From 62-47 sp044463945 (GTDB taxonomy: Bacteria > Pseudomonadota > Alphaproteobacteria > Rhizobiales > Xanthobacteraceae): a stretch of 64,000 nucleotides of DNA. Positions within the stretch are counted from its first letter, which is position 1. The number at the start of each line of letters is the position of its first letter. Shown here piece by piece: positions 54,299-63,995 of this stretch. The stretch lies in NCBI GenBank assembly GCA_044463945.1, contig JBIQLW010000018.1, forward strand, positions 14,200 through 78,199. Direction: 5' to 3'. The notes under the pieces were generated by a model that was not told where the DNA came from, searched no databases, and saw only the letters and a program-made list of their open reading frames with translations. Made by a program: the position numbers and the translations under genes.

Positions 54299-55975
54299 AT
54301 GACTGATCTCGCGCGCGAGGCGACGGACGGCTACCGCGCGGGATTGTCTGAGCGGGGAAAGCCGTCGATCGTGCGGCGGATAATGCGCGCGATCGAAGCG
54401 AGTAATCGCTACGATCTGGCGTCCGTCGCGCTGCTTGCCGTCCTGGTCGGCCTGGTCGTCGCGACCTTCCGCGACTACGCCATCACCAACGACGAATGGA
54501 TTCAGCATCGCTACGGCGGACTGATCGTGGCCTATTATGCGAGCGGCTTCACCGACCGCGCGGTGTTCGCTCTCGACAACTTGTATCTTTACGGCGGCCT
54601 GTTCGACAGTCTGGCGGTGCTGCTCGGCCATCTTGTGCCGATGGACATCTACGACTTGCGTCATCTGATGTGCGCCTTGATCGGCGTTGCCGGGCTCGGC
54701 GCGGCACTTGCGACGGCGCGGATGATCGGTGGCCCGCGCGCCGGCCTGATCGCAGGGGCAGCGCTGGCAGTGTGCGGTTCGTGGTACGGCACCATGTTCC
54801 ACCACAGCAAGGACATTCCGCTGGCGGCGGCGATGGCCGGTGCGCTGTATTTCCTGATCCGGGCTGCGCGCGATCTGCCGAACCCGAAGCCGCGCCACGT
54901 CGTCGGCTTCGGGCTGACGACCGGCGCGGCGCTCGGCATCAAGGTACTGGGCCTTCTGCTGGTCGGTTACGTCGGCGTTGCGATCCTGCTCAGCGTTCCG
55001 CCGGCGATGCCGCTGGCCTCGCGGGAGGCGCGCCGGTTCGTCTGGGCGTCGTTGATCCGCTTCGTGCCGGCGCTGGCGATCGCCTATGGCATCATGATCG
55101 TGACCTGGCCGTGGTCGGCGCTGTCGCCGCTCAATCCGATTCGCGGCCTGTTCAGCTTCGCGGAGTTTCACTACAACATCCGAACCGTGCTGCATGGCAC
55201 GGTGTACCGCATGGCGACGATTCCGCGCCTCTACGTCCCGACTTACATCGTCATCAAGCTGCCGCTGTTGATGCTGGCCGGCGCGCTGCTGGCGATGGCG
55301 TTCGCGGCGCTGTCGGCCGTCGTACGGTCGGGAATCCACCGCCGGGCGCGCCGTGAGATCGCGATGGTGGCGTTCGCCGCCGTCTTTCCGGTGCTGTGTG
55401 AGGTCACCGTACAGGGGCCTGCATTTTGCGGGCTGCGCCATTTCCTGTTCGTCATTCCGCCGCTCGCCATTCTGGCCGGCGTCGGGCTGGATCATGTAGT
55501 GGCGCGGCTGCGGGCGGCGTCGCGTCCGCTCGGGGGAGCGGCGCTGGCGATGATCGCCGCCGGCCTCGCCTTTAACGCCGTGACGCTGGTTCGCCTGCAT
55601 CCTTACGAATATCTGGTGTTCAACCCGCTTGTCGGCGGTCTTGAGGGAGCCTCGCGCCGCTATGCCATGGACTACTGGTTCACCATCATGCCGGAAGCGG
55701 TGGACCGGCTTGAAGCCTATCTCGACCGCACCGAGCCGGTCCTGAGCCACGATCCGAACCACAGCTATTCGGTGGCGATCTGCGGTGAGAGGGCGGCCTT
55801 GGTCAAGAAAGCCAACCCTCATCTGCACTGGGCCGAGGTCTGGGAAACCGCCGATTTCTTCATTGCGCCGACTCACATGAACTGCGACCGCGACAGCCGG
55901 GGCAGGGTGGTGGTCACGGTGGAGCGGCTCGGCGTTCCGCTCGGTTACGTGAAGGACCAGCGCGCCGGGCACTAG
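54299..55975 (+). CDS. Polytopic membrane protein resembling PMT/ArnT-type glycosyltransferases
   Basis: A 558-residue protein with about nine to ten hydrophobic segments. A charged pair early in the first loop (DYAITNDEWIQHRYGG) corresponds to the acidic catalytic loop of PMT/ArnT-like glycosyltransferases that use polyprenyl-linked sugars. The C-terminal part is soluble-looking (EYLVFNPLVGGLEGASRRYA, MDYWFTIMPEAVDRLEAYL). ATG at 54299 gives MTDLAREATDGYRAG. Family membership is by topology and loop; the sugar donor and acceptor are unknown. Confidence 0.7.
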   Translation: MTDLAREATDGYRAGLSERGKPSIVRRIMRAIEASNRYDLASVALLAVLVGLVVATFRDYAITNDEWIQHRYGGLIVAYYASGFTDRAVFALDNLYLYGGLFDSLAVLLGHLVPMDIYDLRHLMCALIGVAGLGAALATARMIGGPRAGLIAGAALAVCGSWYGTMFHHSKDIPLAAAMAGALYFLIRAARDLPNPKPRHVVGFGLTTGAALGIKVLGLLLVGYVGVAILLSVPPAMPLASREARRFVWASLIRFVPALAIAYGIMIVTWPWSALSPLNPIRGLFSFAEFHYNIRTVLHGTVYRMATIPRLYVPTYIVIKLPLLMLAGALLAMAFAALSAVVRSGIHRRARREIAMVAFAAVFPVLCEVTVQGPAFCGLRHFLFVIPPLAILAGVGLDHVVARLRAASRPLGGAALAMIAAGLAFNAVTLVRLHPYEYLVFNPLVGGLEGASRRYAMDYWFTIMPEAVDRLEAYLDRTEPVLSHDPNHSYSVAICGERAALVKKANPHLHWAEVWETADFFIAPTHMNCDRDSRGRVVVTVERLGVPLGYVKDQRAGH

Positions 55976-56065
55976 TAGCCGCGGCTGCCCGTGGCCGGGA
56001 ATTATGCTAACTGAAGGCTACAGGGCTTGTCTGGACGGGGCCCGCAAGCGGAGGCGATCTGACCC

Positions 56066-57141
56066 GTGGCGATGGAGACGTTTCACATCGCGGTGCTGGC
56101 GGGCGACGGCATCGGGCCTGAGGTGATGGCGCCGGCGCTGGAGGTGCTGCGCCGGATCGAGGCGACCTCGACGCTCAAATTCCGCTTCACCGAGGCGCCG
56201 GCCGGCGCGACGCACTACCGGGCAACCGGCGCCTCGATGCCGGAGACCACGATCCGGCTGTGCGAGGCGGCCGATGCCATCCTGCTGGGCGCCTGCGGAC
56301 TGCCGCACATCCGCTATCCCGACAATACCGAGATCGCGCCGCAGATCGAGTTGCGGATGATCTTCGATCTCTATGCCGGGGTGCGGCCGGCGCGGCTCAT
56401 TCCCGGCGTACCAAGTCCGATCATTGGCGCGGCCGCGCACGGCATCGACCTGGTCCTGATCCGCGATCCACCGAAGGGCTGTTCGCCTCGATGGGCAAGG
56501 GCGAGGTCACGGCGGATGAGGCGCGCGAGACGCTGGTGATCACCCGCAGGACGTCGCAACGTCTGTTCGATTTTTCCTTCCGCCTTGCGGAACGCCGCAA
56601 GGCGCGGGGCCGGCCGGGGCGGCTCGTCTGCGTTGACAAAGCCAACGTGTTCAAGGCGTTCGCCTTCTTTCGCGGCCTGTTCGACGAGGCGGCGACGCGC
56701 CATCCCGAGGTCGAGGCGTCGCGCGTCTACGTCGATGCCTGCGCGGCGATGCTGGTCCAGCGGCCATGGGATTTCGACGTGCTGGTGACCGAGAACATGT
56801 TCGGCGACATCCTGTCCGATCTCACGGCCGCCCTGATCGGCGGGCTCGGCATGGCGCCGTCCGCCGATATTGGCGACCGCCACGCAGTGTTCCAGCCGTG
56901 CCACGGCACAGCGCCGGACATCGTGGGGCAGGGCAAGGCCAATCCGACCGCAATGATCCTCTCGGTGGCGCTGCTGCTCGACTGGCTGGCCGACACCCAC
57001 AAGCTCGAAGCTGCCGCCGACGCCGCGCGGCGCATCGAGCGCGCGGTTGACAAGACATACGCGGGTGGCGTCAAACCGATCGAACTGGGTGGCGGCGACG
57101 GCACCGCGGCAATCGCCCGCGCCGTCCTCGCCGTGCTGTAA
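56066..57141 (+). pseudogene. Isopropylmalate/isocitrate dehydrogenase-family gene with a frameshift
   Basis: The gene starts at GTG 56066 (GGAGG at 56050-56054) and encodes FHIAVLAGDGIGPEVMAPAL, the family N-terminus. The frame is broken near 56465: the text that should read RE-STEGLFASMGKG is split because one base is missing in the GAATCC-type codon pair (CGC GA TCC ACC GAA). Downstream in the +1 frame the family sequence resumes (GLFASMGKGEVTADEARETL, VDKANVFKAFAFF, FDVLVTENMFGDILSDLTAA, PCHGTAPDIVGQGKANPTAM). Both halves look functional, so it is either a sequencing error or a recent frameshift. The substrate subgroup is not settled. Confidence 0.8.
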
Positions 57142-57174
57142 CGAACAACAAAACGAGCCCGAGGACTGGACGCC

Positions 57175-58230
57175 ATGAAAAGTTTCAAGGTCACCGATTT
57201 CAACGCTCCCCTGACCGAGGTCGACGAGCCGACGCCGCAGCCGACCGGTACTCAGGTCCTGCTCAAGGTCAAGGCCGCCGGCGTCTGCCACAGCGATCTG
57301 CACATCTGGGAAGGCGGTTACGATCTCGGCCATGGCCGCAAGCCGCTGTCGCTGAAGGATCGCGGCGTTTCGCTGCCGCGCACCATGGGACACGAGACGG
57401 TCGGCGAGGTGGTGGCGCTCGGGCCGGACGCCAGGGGCGAGGTCAAGGTCGGCGACGTCTGCCTGGTCTATCCGTGGCTCGGCTGCGGCAAATGCGAACT
57501 GTGCCTCGCCGATCAGGAGAACATGTGCCCCAAGGCGAACTCGCTCGGGGTCTACTGCGACGGCGGCTATGCCGATTACATGACGGTGCCGGACCCGAAG
57601 TATCTCATCGATCTCAAGGGGCTCGATCCGGTCACCGCCGCACCCTACGCCTGTTCCGGCGTCACCACCTACAGCGCGCTGAAGAAAGTGGAGTCGGTGC
57701 TGCATCATCCAGTCGTCATCTTCGGCGCCGGCGGGCTCGGCCTGATGGCGCTGTCGCTGCTCAAGGCGATGGGCGGCAAGGGCGCGATCGTGGTCGATAT
57801 CGACGCCCGCAAGCGTGAAGCGGCGGTTGAAGCCGGCGCGCTCGGCGCGGTGGACGGCGCGGCGCCGGATGCGCTTGCGCAGATCGCGGCCAGGGCCGGC
57901 GGCCCGGTCTATGCTGCGATCGATCTGGTCGGCAACGCGCAGACCGCGCAACTCGGCTTCGACTGCCTCGCCAAGGGCGGCAAGCTGGTGATGGTCGGGC
58001 TGTTCGGCGGCGGCGCGCCGTGGGCGCTGCCGCTGATCCCGATCAAGGCGATCACCATTCAGGGCAGCTATGTCGGCAATCTGCGCGAGACGAAGGACCT
58101 GCTCGATCTGGTGCGGACCAAGAAGGTGCCGCCGATCCCGGTGACGACGATGCCGCTGGCACAGGCCGACGCCGCGCTCGGCGCGCTCAAGAGCGGCAAG
58201 CTGGTCGGCCGCGCGGTGCTGACGCCGTAA
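57175..58230 (+). CDS. Zinc-dependent alcohol dehydrogenase (MDR family)
   Basis: A 351-residue medium-chain dehydrogenase. The catalytic zinc ligands are seen in GVCHSDLH and GHETVGE; the structural zinc Cys cluster in CGKCELCLADQENMC. The nucleotide-binding motif GAGGLGLMAL follows, and an acidic residue after the second strand (VVDIDARK) suggests NAD. ATG at 57175 has no strong ribosome site. It follows the frameshifted dehydrogenase by 33 bp on the same strand; a shared transcript is likely. Confidence 0.93.
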   Translation: MKSFKVTDFNAPLTEVDEPTPQPTGTQVLLKVKAAGVCHSDLHIWEGGYDLGHGRKPLSLKDRGVSLPRTMGHETVGEVVALGPDARGEVKVGDVCLVYPWLGCGKCELCLADQENMCPKANSLGVYCDGGYADYMTVPDPKYLIDLKGLDPVTAAPYACSGVTTYSALKKVESVLHHPVVIFGAGGLGLMALSLLKAMGGKGAIVVDIDARKREAAVEAGALGAVDGAAPDALAQIAARAGGPVYAAIDLVGNAQTAQLGFDCLAKGGKLVMVGLFGGGAPWALPLIPIKAITIQGSYVGNLRETKDLLDLVRTKKVPPIPVTTMPLAQADAALGALKSGKLVGRAVLTP

Positions 58231-58301
58231 GTGGATTCGATCGAAGCCGTCACCCTTCGAGGCTCGGGCTTTCGCACGTCAGGGTCCGACCGGAGACGAG
58301 A

Positions 58302-58400
58302 CGCCATCGTCCGCGAATGTGGACGATCCGGTGATCCGAAGCGCGTGCTGTCGATCGCACGGCTGCGGAATACTGGATGCCCGCCTGCGCGGGCATGACG
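58302..58400. repeat. Family A palindromic intergenic repeat, copy 8
   Basis: Left hairpin CGTCCGCGAATGTGGACG with GATCCGGTGAT, and right arm ATACTGGATGCCCGCCTGCG closing at GGGCATGACG. It lies between convergent genes. Confidence 0.75.
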
Positions 58401-58470
58401 GCTTTCATCTTGATAAAAGCGCACTCCCGGTCAGACATTCAGGATGACGCTGTCGCGTCGTCCTGCTGCG

Positions 58471-59778
58471 CTACAGATTGCTGTCGGTGATCGCGGAATA
58501 GATCAGCGTGCGCAGTTCGCGCCGCACCGGATAGGCGCTCGACGGCAGCACCTGCGTCATGAAGATGGCGACGAGGTCTTCCGCCGGATCGATCCAGAAC
58601 GAGGTGGTGGCCGCGCCGCCCCAGGCGTACTCGCCGGGGCTGCCGGGGATCATCGTCTGCGCCGGGTCCATCGTCACCGAGAAACCGAGGCCGAAACCGA
58701 CGCCGGCATAGGTCGCTTCGCTGAACAGCGAGCGCGACAGTTGCGTCAGGTCCTTGTTGCCGGGCAGGTGGTTGGTGGTCATCAGCGCCAGCGTCTTGGG
58801 CCCGAGCAGCCGCGTGCCGCCGAGTTCGCCGCGGTTGAGCAGCGCGCGGCAGAAGGTGAGATAGTCGTCCGCCGTCGAGCACAGCCCGCCGCCGCCGGAG
58901 ATGAACGACGGCGGTTCGAGGAAGCTGCTGGTGGTCGGGTCGTCCTGAAGGAACAGCGCCCCGTTTGCGCCCGGCGAATTGAACGCCGCCATGCCGCCGG
59001 GCGTGGCATTGTAACAGGCAGCGAAGCGGTGCGCCTTGGCGGCCGGAACGTGGAAGCCGGTGTCGCTCATGCCGAGCGGATCGAAGATGCGCTCTTGCAG
59101 GAACTGGTCGAACGGCTTGCCGGAGATGGTCTCGATCAGGTAGCCGAGGACGTCTGTGGAGACGGAGTAGTTCCAGGCGTCGCCCGGCGAGAACTCCAGC
59201 GGGATCTGCGCCAGATCGTCGATCATCGACTGCATGGTGCCGGCCTTCTCGATCTCGCCGATCTTCTTCTCGCGATAGGCGGCGTCGACGTTGCTGCGCT
59301 GCTGGAACCCGTAGGTGAGGCCGGAGGTGTGGCGCAGCAGATCGATGATCTGCATCGGCCGCGTCACCGGCTGGGTCAGGAACGCCGGCGCGACGCCGGC
59401 CACGAACACCCGCAGGTCCTTCCATTGCGGGATGTATTTGTGGACCGGCTCGTCGAGCGCGACCCGGCCGTCCTCGACCAGCATCATGAAGGCGACCGAG
59501 GTGATCGGCTTGGTCATCGAGTAGATGCGGAAGATGGTGTCGTCCTTCATCGGCACCTTGCGTTCGAGGTCGGCATAGCCCTGTACCGCGGAGTGGGCGA
59601 TGGCGCCGCGCCGGTAGATCAGGGTCCGGGTGCCGGGAAAGCGGCCGCTGTCGAGATAGCGGCGCTTGAGGTGATCCTCGATGCGGCCAAGCCGCGCCCC
59701 CGACATGCCGAGACTTTCGGGAGCGGCCGTGAGGGGCGTCAGGCTGGAGGCTGGCGCGGGCTTGGTCGGATCGAGCAT
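58471..59778 (-). CDS. Beta-lactamase-fold serine hydrolase
   Basis: A 435-residue enzyme of the class C beta-lactamase/DD-peptidase/esterase family. The SxxK motif is at residues 87-90 (SMTK) and a YSVSTDVLG segment supplies the Tyr of the YxN-like motif; GGGLCSTADDYLTFCRALLN is typical of the esterase-like members. No signal peptide is apparent, favouring a cytosolic esterase role over antibiotic resistance. ATG at 59778 follows CAGGAGACATCA. It is flanked on the 5' side by a divergent transporter gene. Confidence 0.85.
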   Translation of the reverse strand: MLDPTKPAPASSLTPLTAAPESLGMSGARLGRIEDHLKRRYLDSGRFPGTRTLIYRRGAIAHSAVQGYADLERKVPMKDDTIFRIYSMTKPITSVAFMMLVEDGRVALDEPVHKYIPQWKDLRVFVAGVAPAFLTQPVTRPMQIIDLLRHTSGLTYGFQQRSNVDAAYREKKIGEIEKAGTMQSMIDDLAQIPLEFSPGDAWNYSVSTDVLGYLIETISGKPFDQFLQERIFDPLGMSDTGFHVPAAKAHRFAACYNATPGGMAAFNSPGANGALFLQDDPTTSSFLEPPSFISGGGGLCSTADDYLTFCRALLNRGELGGTRLLGPKTLALMTTNHLPGNKDLTQLSRSLFSEATYAGVGFGLGFSVTMDPAQTMIPGSPGEYAWGGAATTSFWIDPAEDLVAIFMTQVLPSSAYPVRRELRTLIYSAITDSNL

Positions 59779-59995
59779 TGATGTCTCCTGCACGTTCGGC
59801 GGCGATGACGGCCATTTCACAACTTCCGCGCAGGCGGCACAAGCCGGTCGGGCGCGGCGTTGCTGCTGGCGATGCGGTCGCGACGCATATCGGCCCCCCG
59901 GTTTCGTGCCTTGTCGGGCGCGCCCGATTCGCGTTTGGTCCGGCTTCCGTTGTGGCCCCTTGCGATTCCCGAGCCCCGCTTTGTCCCCGCCCACC

Positions 59996-60970
59996 ATGCC
60001 GGTCGCGGCCTTCGCCGATCAGCCTCCCGCGTCCCGGGTGGCTTCACGTCCCGCGCTGTCGCGCGCTCCGCAGCGCACCGACCGCCCGTTCCGCGGTATC
60101 GTGCTGGTAATCGCCTCGACGGTATTCCTGGCCTGCTCGGACGCGCTCGCCAAGTATCTGACGCGCAGCCTGCCGCCGGTCGAGATCGCCTTCATCCGCT
60201 TCTTCGTCTTCGCGCTCATCATGCTGCCGGCGATCGCGATGCGGAGCGGCGGCAACGTGCTGGCGACGCGGCGGCCGGTGATCCAGGTGCTGCGCGGCAT
60301 CGGGCTGGTGTCGTCGTCGCTGTTCTTCATCTGGGGGCTGGGCTATCTGCCGATTGCGGAAGCCTCCGCCACCGCCTTTGTCGCCCCGATGTTCGTCACC
60401 TGCCTGTCGATCGTGATGCTGTCGGAGAAGGTCGGCGTGCGGCGCTGGATCGCCACCATCGTCGGCCTGATCGGCGTTCTGATCGTGATGCGGCCGGGAA
60501 CCAGCGCGTTCAACGTCGCCGCCTTTTTCCCGATCGCCTCGGCGCTTGGATGGGCCTTCGCGCTGGTGCTGACGCGGCAGATCGCGGGCACCGACCGTCC
60601 GGTGACCACGATGGCCTATTCCGCCATCGTCGGGCTCGCGGTGCTTGCGGTGCTGGCGCCGTTCTTCTGGGTGACGCCGACCTGGCAGCAGGTCGGAATC
60701 GCGGTCCTGATCGGCATCTCGTCCACGCTCGGCCACTGGATCGTGGTGCTGGCCTATCGCCACGCCGACGCCTCGGTGCTGGCGCCGTTCACCTACAGCC
60801 AACTGGTGTGGGTGAGCGTGCTCGGCTTTATCATGTTCGCCGAAATTCCGGACCGCTGGACGGTACTGGGCGCCTGCATCATCATCAGCAGCGGGCTCTA
60901 CATCGCGCACCGCGAGCGTATCCGCAAAGTGCGGATGCGCGATGCGCCGGAGCGCGCGCCGGGGGCGTGA
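59996..60970 (+). CDS. EamA-type DMT transporter
   Basis: A 324-residue inner-membrane transporter of the drug/metabolite superfamily. About ten membrane segments form two EamA repeats (first from VLVIASTVFLACSDALAKYL; second from FFPIASALGWAFALVLTRQI). ATG at 59996 was chosen; the frame extends to 59681 but lacks a membrane-type N-terminus there. Substrate unknown; DMT members export amino acids or small metabolites. Confidence 0.9.
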   Translation: MPVAAFADQPPASRVASRPALSRAPQRTDRPFRGIVLVIASTVFLACSDALAKYLTRSLPPVEIAFIRFFVFALIMLPAIAMRSGGNVLATRRPVIQVLRGIGLVSSSLFFIWGLGYLPIAEASATAFVAPMFVTCLSIVMLSEKVGVRRWIATIVGLIGVLIVMRPGTSAFNVAAFFPIASALGWAFALVLTRQIAGTDRPVTTMAYSAIVGLAVLAVLAPFFWVTPTWQQVGIAVLIGISSTLGHWIVVLAYRHADASVLAPFTYSQLVWVSVLGFIMFAEIPDRWTVLGACIIISSGLYIAHRERIRKVRMRDAPERAPGA

Positions 60971-61152
60971 GCGCCGTTCCGGGGCCACAAGGACAAGCAC
61001 GCCGGGCTGGCGCGGCAACGGCGAGGCATCCCCGATGCGCGGCCTGCAACCGCATCCCGCGTCGGGCGGGTTCATTTCGCCACAGTTTCATGCAAGGATG
61101 GGAACCGAACGTTTCAGTTCTCCAAAATCCCGCATTTTCGTGAGGTTTCGTC

Positions 61153-62583
61153 ATGGTCAATCGCATGCAATTTTACATTGACGGCGCGTGGGTCGATCCC
61201 GTTGTCAAGAAGTCGACGCCGGTGGTCAATCCGGCGACCGAGGAGGCCATGTACGAGGTGGCGCTCGGCTCCAAGGCCGATGTCGACAAGGCGGTCGCCG
61301 CCGCCAAACGGGCTTTTGAAACCTTCTCGCAGACCACCCGCGAGGAGCGGGTGGCGCTGCTGGAAAAGATCATCGCGATCTACAAGGGCCGGATGAAGGA
61401 GATCGGCGCGGCGGTGTCCGACGAGATGGGCGCGCCGCTGCCGATGGCGGAGAAGCTGCAGGCCGGCGCCGGGCTCGGCCATCTGATGTCCACCCTCGAC
61501 GTCCTGAAGACCTATCCGTTCGAGGAGCCGATGGGCTCGGCCGTGGTGGTGCGCGAGCCGATCGGGGTGATCGGCATGATCACGCCGTGGAACTGGCCGC
61601 TGAACCAGATCGCCTGCAAGGTGGCGCCGGCGCTGGCGGCGGGCTGCACCATGATCCTCAAGCCGTCGGAATACACGCCCACCTCGGCGCTGATCTTCGC
61701 CGAAATCCTCCATGAGGCCGGGGTGCCGAAGGGCGTCTTCAACTTGATCAACGGTCTCGGCCCCGACGTCGGCGCGGCGATGAGCGAGCATCCCGACATC
61801 GACATGATCTCGTTCACCGGCTCGACCCGCGCCGGCATCGACGTCGCCAGGCGCGCGGCGCCGACGGTGAAGCGCGTCAGTCAGGAACTCGGCGGCAAGT
61901 CGCCCAACGTCATCCTTGAGGACGCCGACCTGACCAAGGCGGTGATCGGCGGCACCGCCCACATGTTCAATAACTCGGGTCAGTCGTGCAACGCGCCTTC
62001 GCGCATGATCGTGCCGCTGTCGAAGATGAAGGAGGCCGCCGCCATCGCCAAGGGCGTCGCCGACAAGACCAAGGCGGGCGACCCGCGCGCCGAGGGCACC
62101 ACCATCGGCCCGGTGGTCAACCGCACCCAGTGGAACAAGATCCAGGATCTGATCAAGAAGGGCATCGACGAAGGCGCGACGCTGGTGGCCGGCGGCCCCG
62201 GCCTGCCGGAAGGCGTCAACAAGGGCTTCTACGTGCGCCCGACGGTGTTCGCCGACGTCACCGAGGACATGACCATCGCGCGCGAGGAAATCTTCGGCCC
62301 GGTGCTGGCGATCATGGGCGCCAAGGACGAGGCCGACGCGGTGCGGCTCGCCAACGACACGCCGTACGGGCTTGCGGGTTACGTCTCGGCCGGCACGGTG
62401 GAGCGCGCGCGCAAGGTCGGCCGCCAGATCCGCGCCGGCAACGTCAACCTGCAGGGCGTGCCCAACGAGCGCACCGCGCCGTTCGGCGGCTACAAGCAGT
62501 CCGGCAACGGCCGCGAGTGGGGCAAGTTCGGCCTGGAGGAGTATCTCGAAGTCAAGGCCATCGCCGGCTTCAACGCGGCTTGA
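61153..62583 (+). CDS. NAD(P)-dependent aldehyde dehydrogenase
   Basis: A 476-residue aldehyde dehydrogenase. The general base Glu245 is in QELGGKSPNV and catalytic Cys279 in NNSGQSCNAPSRM; the NAD-binding segment (FTGSTRAGIDVARRAAP) lies between. ATG at 61153 gives MVNRMQFYIDGAWVDP. It ends with a strong terminator. Confidence 0.95.
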   Translation: MVNRMQFYIDGAWVDPVVKKSTPVVNPATEEAMYEVALGSKADVDKAVAAAKRAFETFSQTTREERVALLEKIIAIYKGRMKEIGAAVSDEMGAPLPMAEKLQAGAGLGHLMSTLDVLKTYPFEEPMGSAVVVREPIGVIGMITPWNWPLNQIACKVAPALAAGCTMILKPSEYTPTSALIFAEILHEAGVPKGVFNLINGLGPDVGAAMSEHPDIDMISFTGSTRAGIDVARRAAPTVKRVSQELGGKSPNVILEDADLTKAVIGGTAHMFNNSGQSCNAPSRMIVPLSKMKEAAAIAKGVADKTKAGDPRAEGTTIGPVVNRTQWNKIQDLIKKGIDEGATLVAGGPGLPEGVNKGFYVRPTVFADVTEDMTIAREEIFGPVLAIMGAKDEADAVRLANDTPYGLAGYVSAGTVERARKVGRQIRAGNVNLQGVPNERTAPFGGYKQSGNGREWGKFGLEEYLEVKAIAGFNAA

Positions 62584-62603
62584 TCCTCGCGAATTGACCG
62601 ATG

Positions 62604-62642
62604 CGCCGGGGCGGGAAACGATCCCGCCCCGGCGTTTTTTGT
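62604..62642 (+). terminator. Rho-independent terminator after the aldehyde dehydrogenase
   Basis: CGCCGGGGCGGGA (62604-62616) pairs with TCCCGCCCCGGCG (62622-62634), followed by TTTTTTG. Confidence 0.92.
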
Positions 62643-62757
62643 TCGTGAGCCCGACACGCTGCCGCCGCCAGTCCGGCGCTTCAATTCGAAGCGGCGACCT
62701 GCTACAGCAGGGCCGCTCCGCGCCGGCGCGATCCGGCTTTCCAAAATGCCGGCCGCC

Positions 62758-63621
62758 ATGCCCGATCCCCAGTTCGTTCTGACGCTGTCGTGTCCCGATC
62801 GTCCGGGCATCGTCTCGGCGGTGTCCACCTTCCTCGCTCATAACGGGCAGAACATTCTCGACGCGCAGCAGTTCAACGACACCGGCTCCGGCCAATTCTT
62901 CATGCGCGTGGTGTTCAACCCCGCGGACCTCACGGTGAAGCTGGCGGCGTTGCAAACCGGCTTCGCCGCCATCGCCGAGCGCTTCGCCATGCGCTGGCTG
63001 ATGCGCGACCGCGCCGCGCTCCGCCGCGTCATGCTGCTGGTGTCGAGGTCCGACCATTGTCTGGCGGATATTCTGTATCGCTGGCGCACCGGCGAACTGG
63101 CGATGATTCCGACCGCGATCGTCTCCAACCATCCGCGCGAGACCTATAACGGGCTCGATCTCGGCGACATTCCCTTTCACTATCTGCCGGTGACGCGGGA
63201 GACACGCGCGGAGCAGGAAGCCGCGATCTCCGATCTGGTCGCCGCCACCGCCACCGATCTGGTGGTGCTGGCGCGCTACATGCAGATTCTATCGGACCGG
63301 CTCGCGGCCGAACTGTCGGGCCGCTGCATCAACATCCATCATTCCTTTCTGCCGGGATTCAAGGGCGCGCGGCCGTATCATCAGGCCCACGCGCGCGGCG
63401 TCAAACTGATCGGCGCCACCGCCCACTACGTCACCAGCGCGCTGGACGAGGGGCCGATCATCGATCAGGACGTCGAGCGCATCAGCCATCGCGACACCCC
63501 GGAGGATCTGGTCCGCAAGGGCCGCGACATCGAGCGCCGCGTGCTGGCGCGCGCGGTGCGCCATCATCTGGAGGACCGCGTGATCCTCAACGGCAACAAG
63601 ACCGTTGTATTCATGGATTGA
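62758..63621 (+). CDS. purU: Formyltetrahydrofolate deformylase PurU
   Basis: PurU hydrolyses 10-formyl-THF to THF and formate. The 287-residue product has an N-terminal ACT domain (LSCPDRPGIVSAVSTFLA; the Gly/Met sensor) and a C-terminal formyl-transferase fold with NIHHSFLPGFKGARPYHQA and the ATAHYVTSALDEGPIIDQD active-site region. ATG at 62758 was preferred; 62746 is an in-frame alternative. It starts about 115 bp after the terminator of the aldehyde dehydrogenase gene. Confidence 0.96.
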   Translation: MPDPQFVLTLSCPDRPGIVSAVSTFLAHNGQNILDAQQFNDTGSGQFFMRVVFNPADLTVKLAALQTGFAAIAERFAMRWLMRDRAALRRVMLLVSRSDHCLADILYRWRTGELAMIPTAIVSNHPRETYNGLDLGDIPFHYLPVTRETRAEQEAAISDLVAATATDLVVLARYMQILSDRLAAELSGRCINIHHSFLPGFKGARPYHQAHARGVKLIGATAHYVTSALDEGPIIDQDVERISHRDTPEDLVRKGRDIERRVLARAVRHHLEDRVILNGNKTVVFMD

Positions 63622-63656
63622 CCTGTTCACGGACTGAGCGCGCTCGACGCTTCAGT

Positions 63657-63732
63657 CGTCATTGCCGGGCTTGACCCGGCAATCCATCCATTTCTTGAAA
63701 GATGGATGCCCGGATCAAGTCCGGGCATGACG
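63657..63732. repeat. Family B intergenic repeat, copy 3
   Basis: CGTCATTGCCGGGCTTGACC and the inverted TGCCCGGATCAAGTCCGGGC hairpin, with CATCCATC and GATGGATG between. The 379 bp after purU hold this copy, a family C copy and a nested family A copy, with no gene. Confidence 0.8.
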
Positions 63733-63759
63733 AACGCTGATTCCATCAAAACAAAAATT

Positions 63760-63805
63760 CTAGAGCATGATTTGCCGAGGTTGAATCGGAGTCGTCACTC
63801 CGAGA
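63760..63805. repeat. Family C dispersed repeat, copy 2
   Basis: The sequence starting CTAGAGCATGATTTGCCGAG is nearly identical to 11385-11430. Confidence 0.7.
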
Positions 63806-63824
63806 GTCCGATCAGGAAACGAGA

Positions 63825-63995
63825 TGTCATCGTCCGCCAACGGGTCCGCGCCGAAAGCGCGTTTACGCGCGTCTTCGACGCGCTATGGCGCGGCCCGATG
63901 ACAGGCTCCGGCGGACGATCCAGTCATCGAGGAGAGCGCGTGGGAAATTGATCCGCTATGGAATACTGGATACTCCGCTTTCGCGGAGTATGACG
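63825..63995. repeat. Family A repeat, copy 9, with nested insert
   Basis: A normal family A outer structure whose first hairpin loop contains about 71 bp (63839-63909) nearly the same as the insert at 13959-14028, including CGCGCGTCTTCGA and GGCGCGGCCCGATGACAGGC. The right hairpin is ACTCCGCTTTCGCGGAGT. Confidence 0.8.

Noticed and set aside
58471..59778. Antibiotic-resistance class C beta-lactamase
   Set aside because: SxxK is present but there is no signal peptide, and the overall pattern is that of esterase-like relatives.
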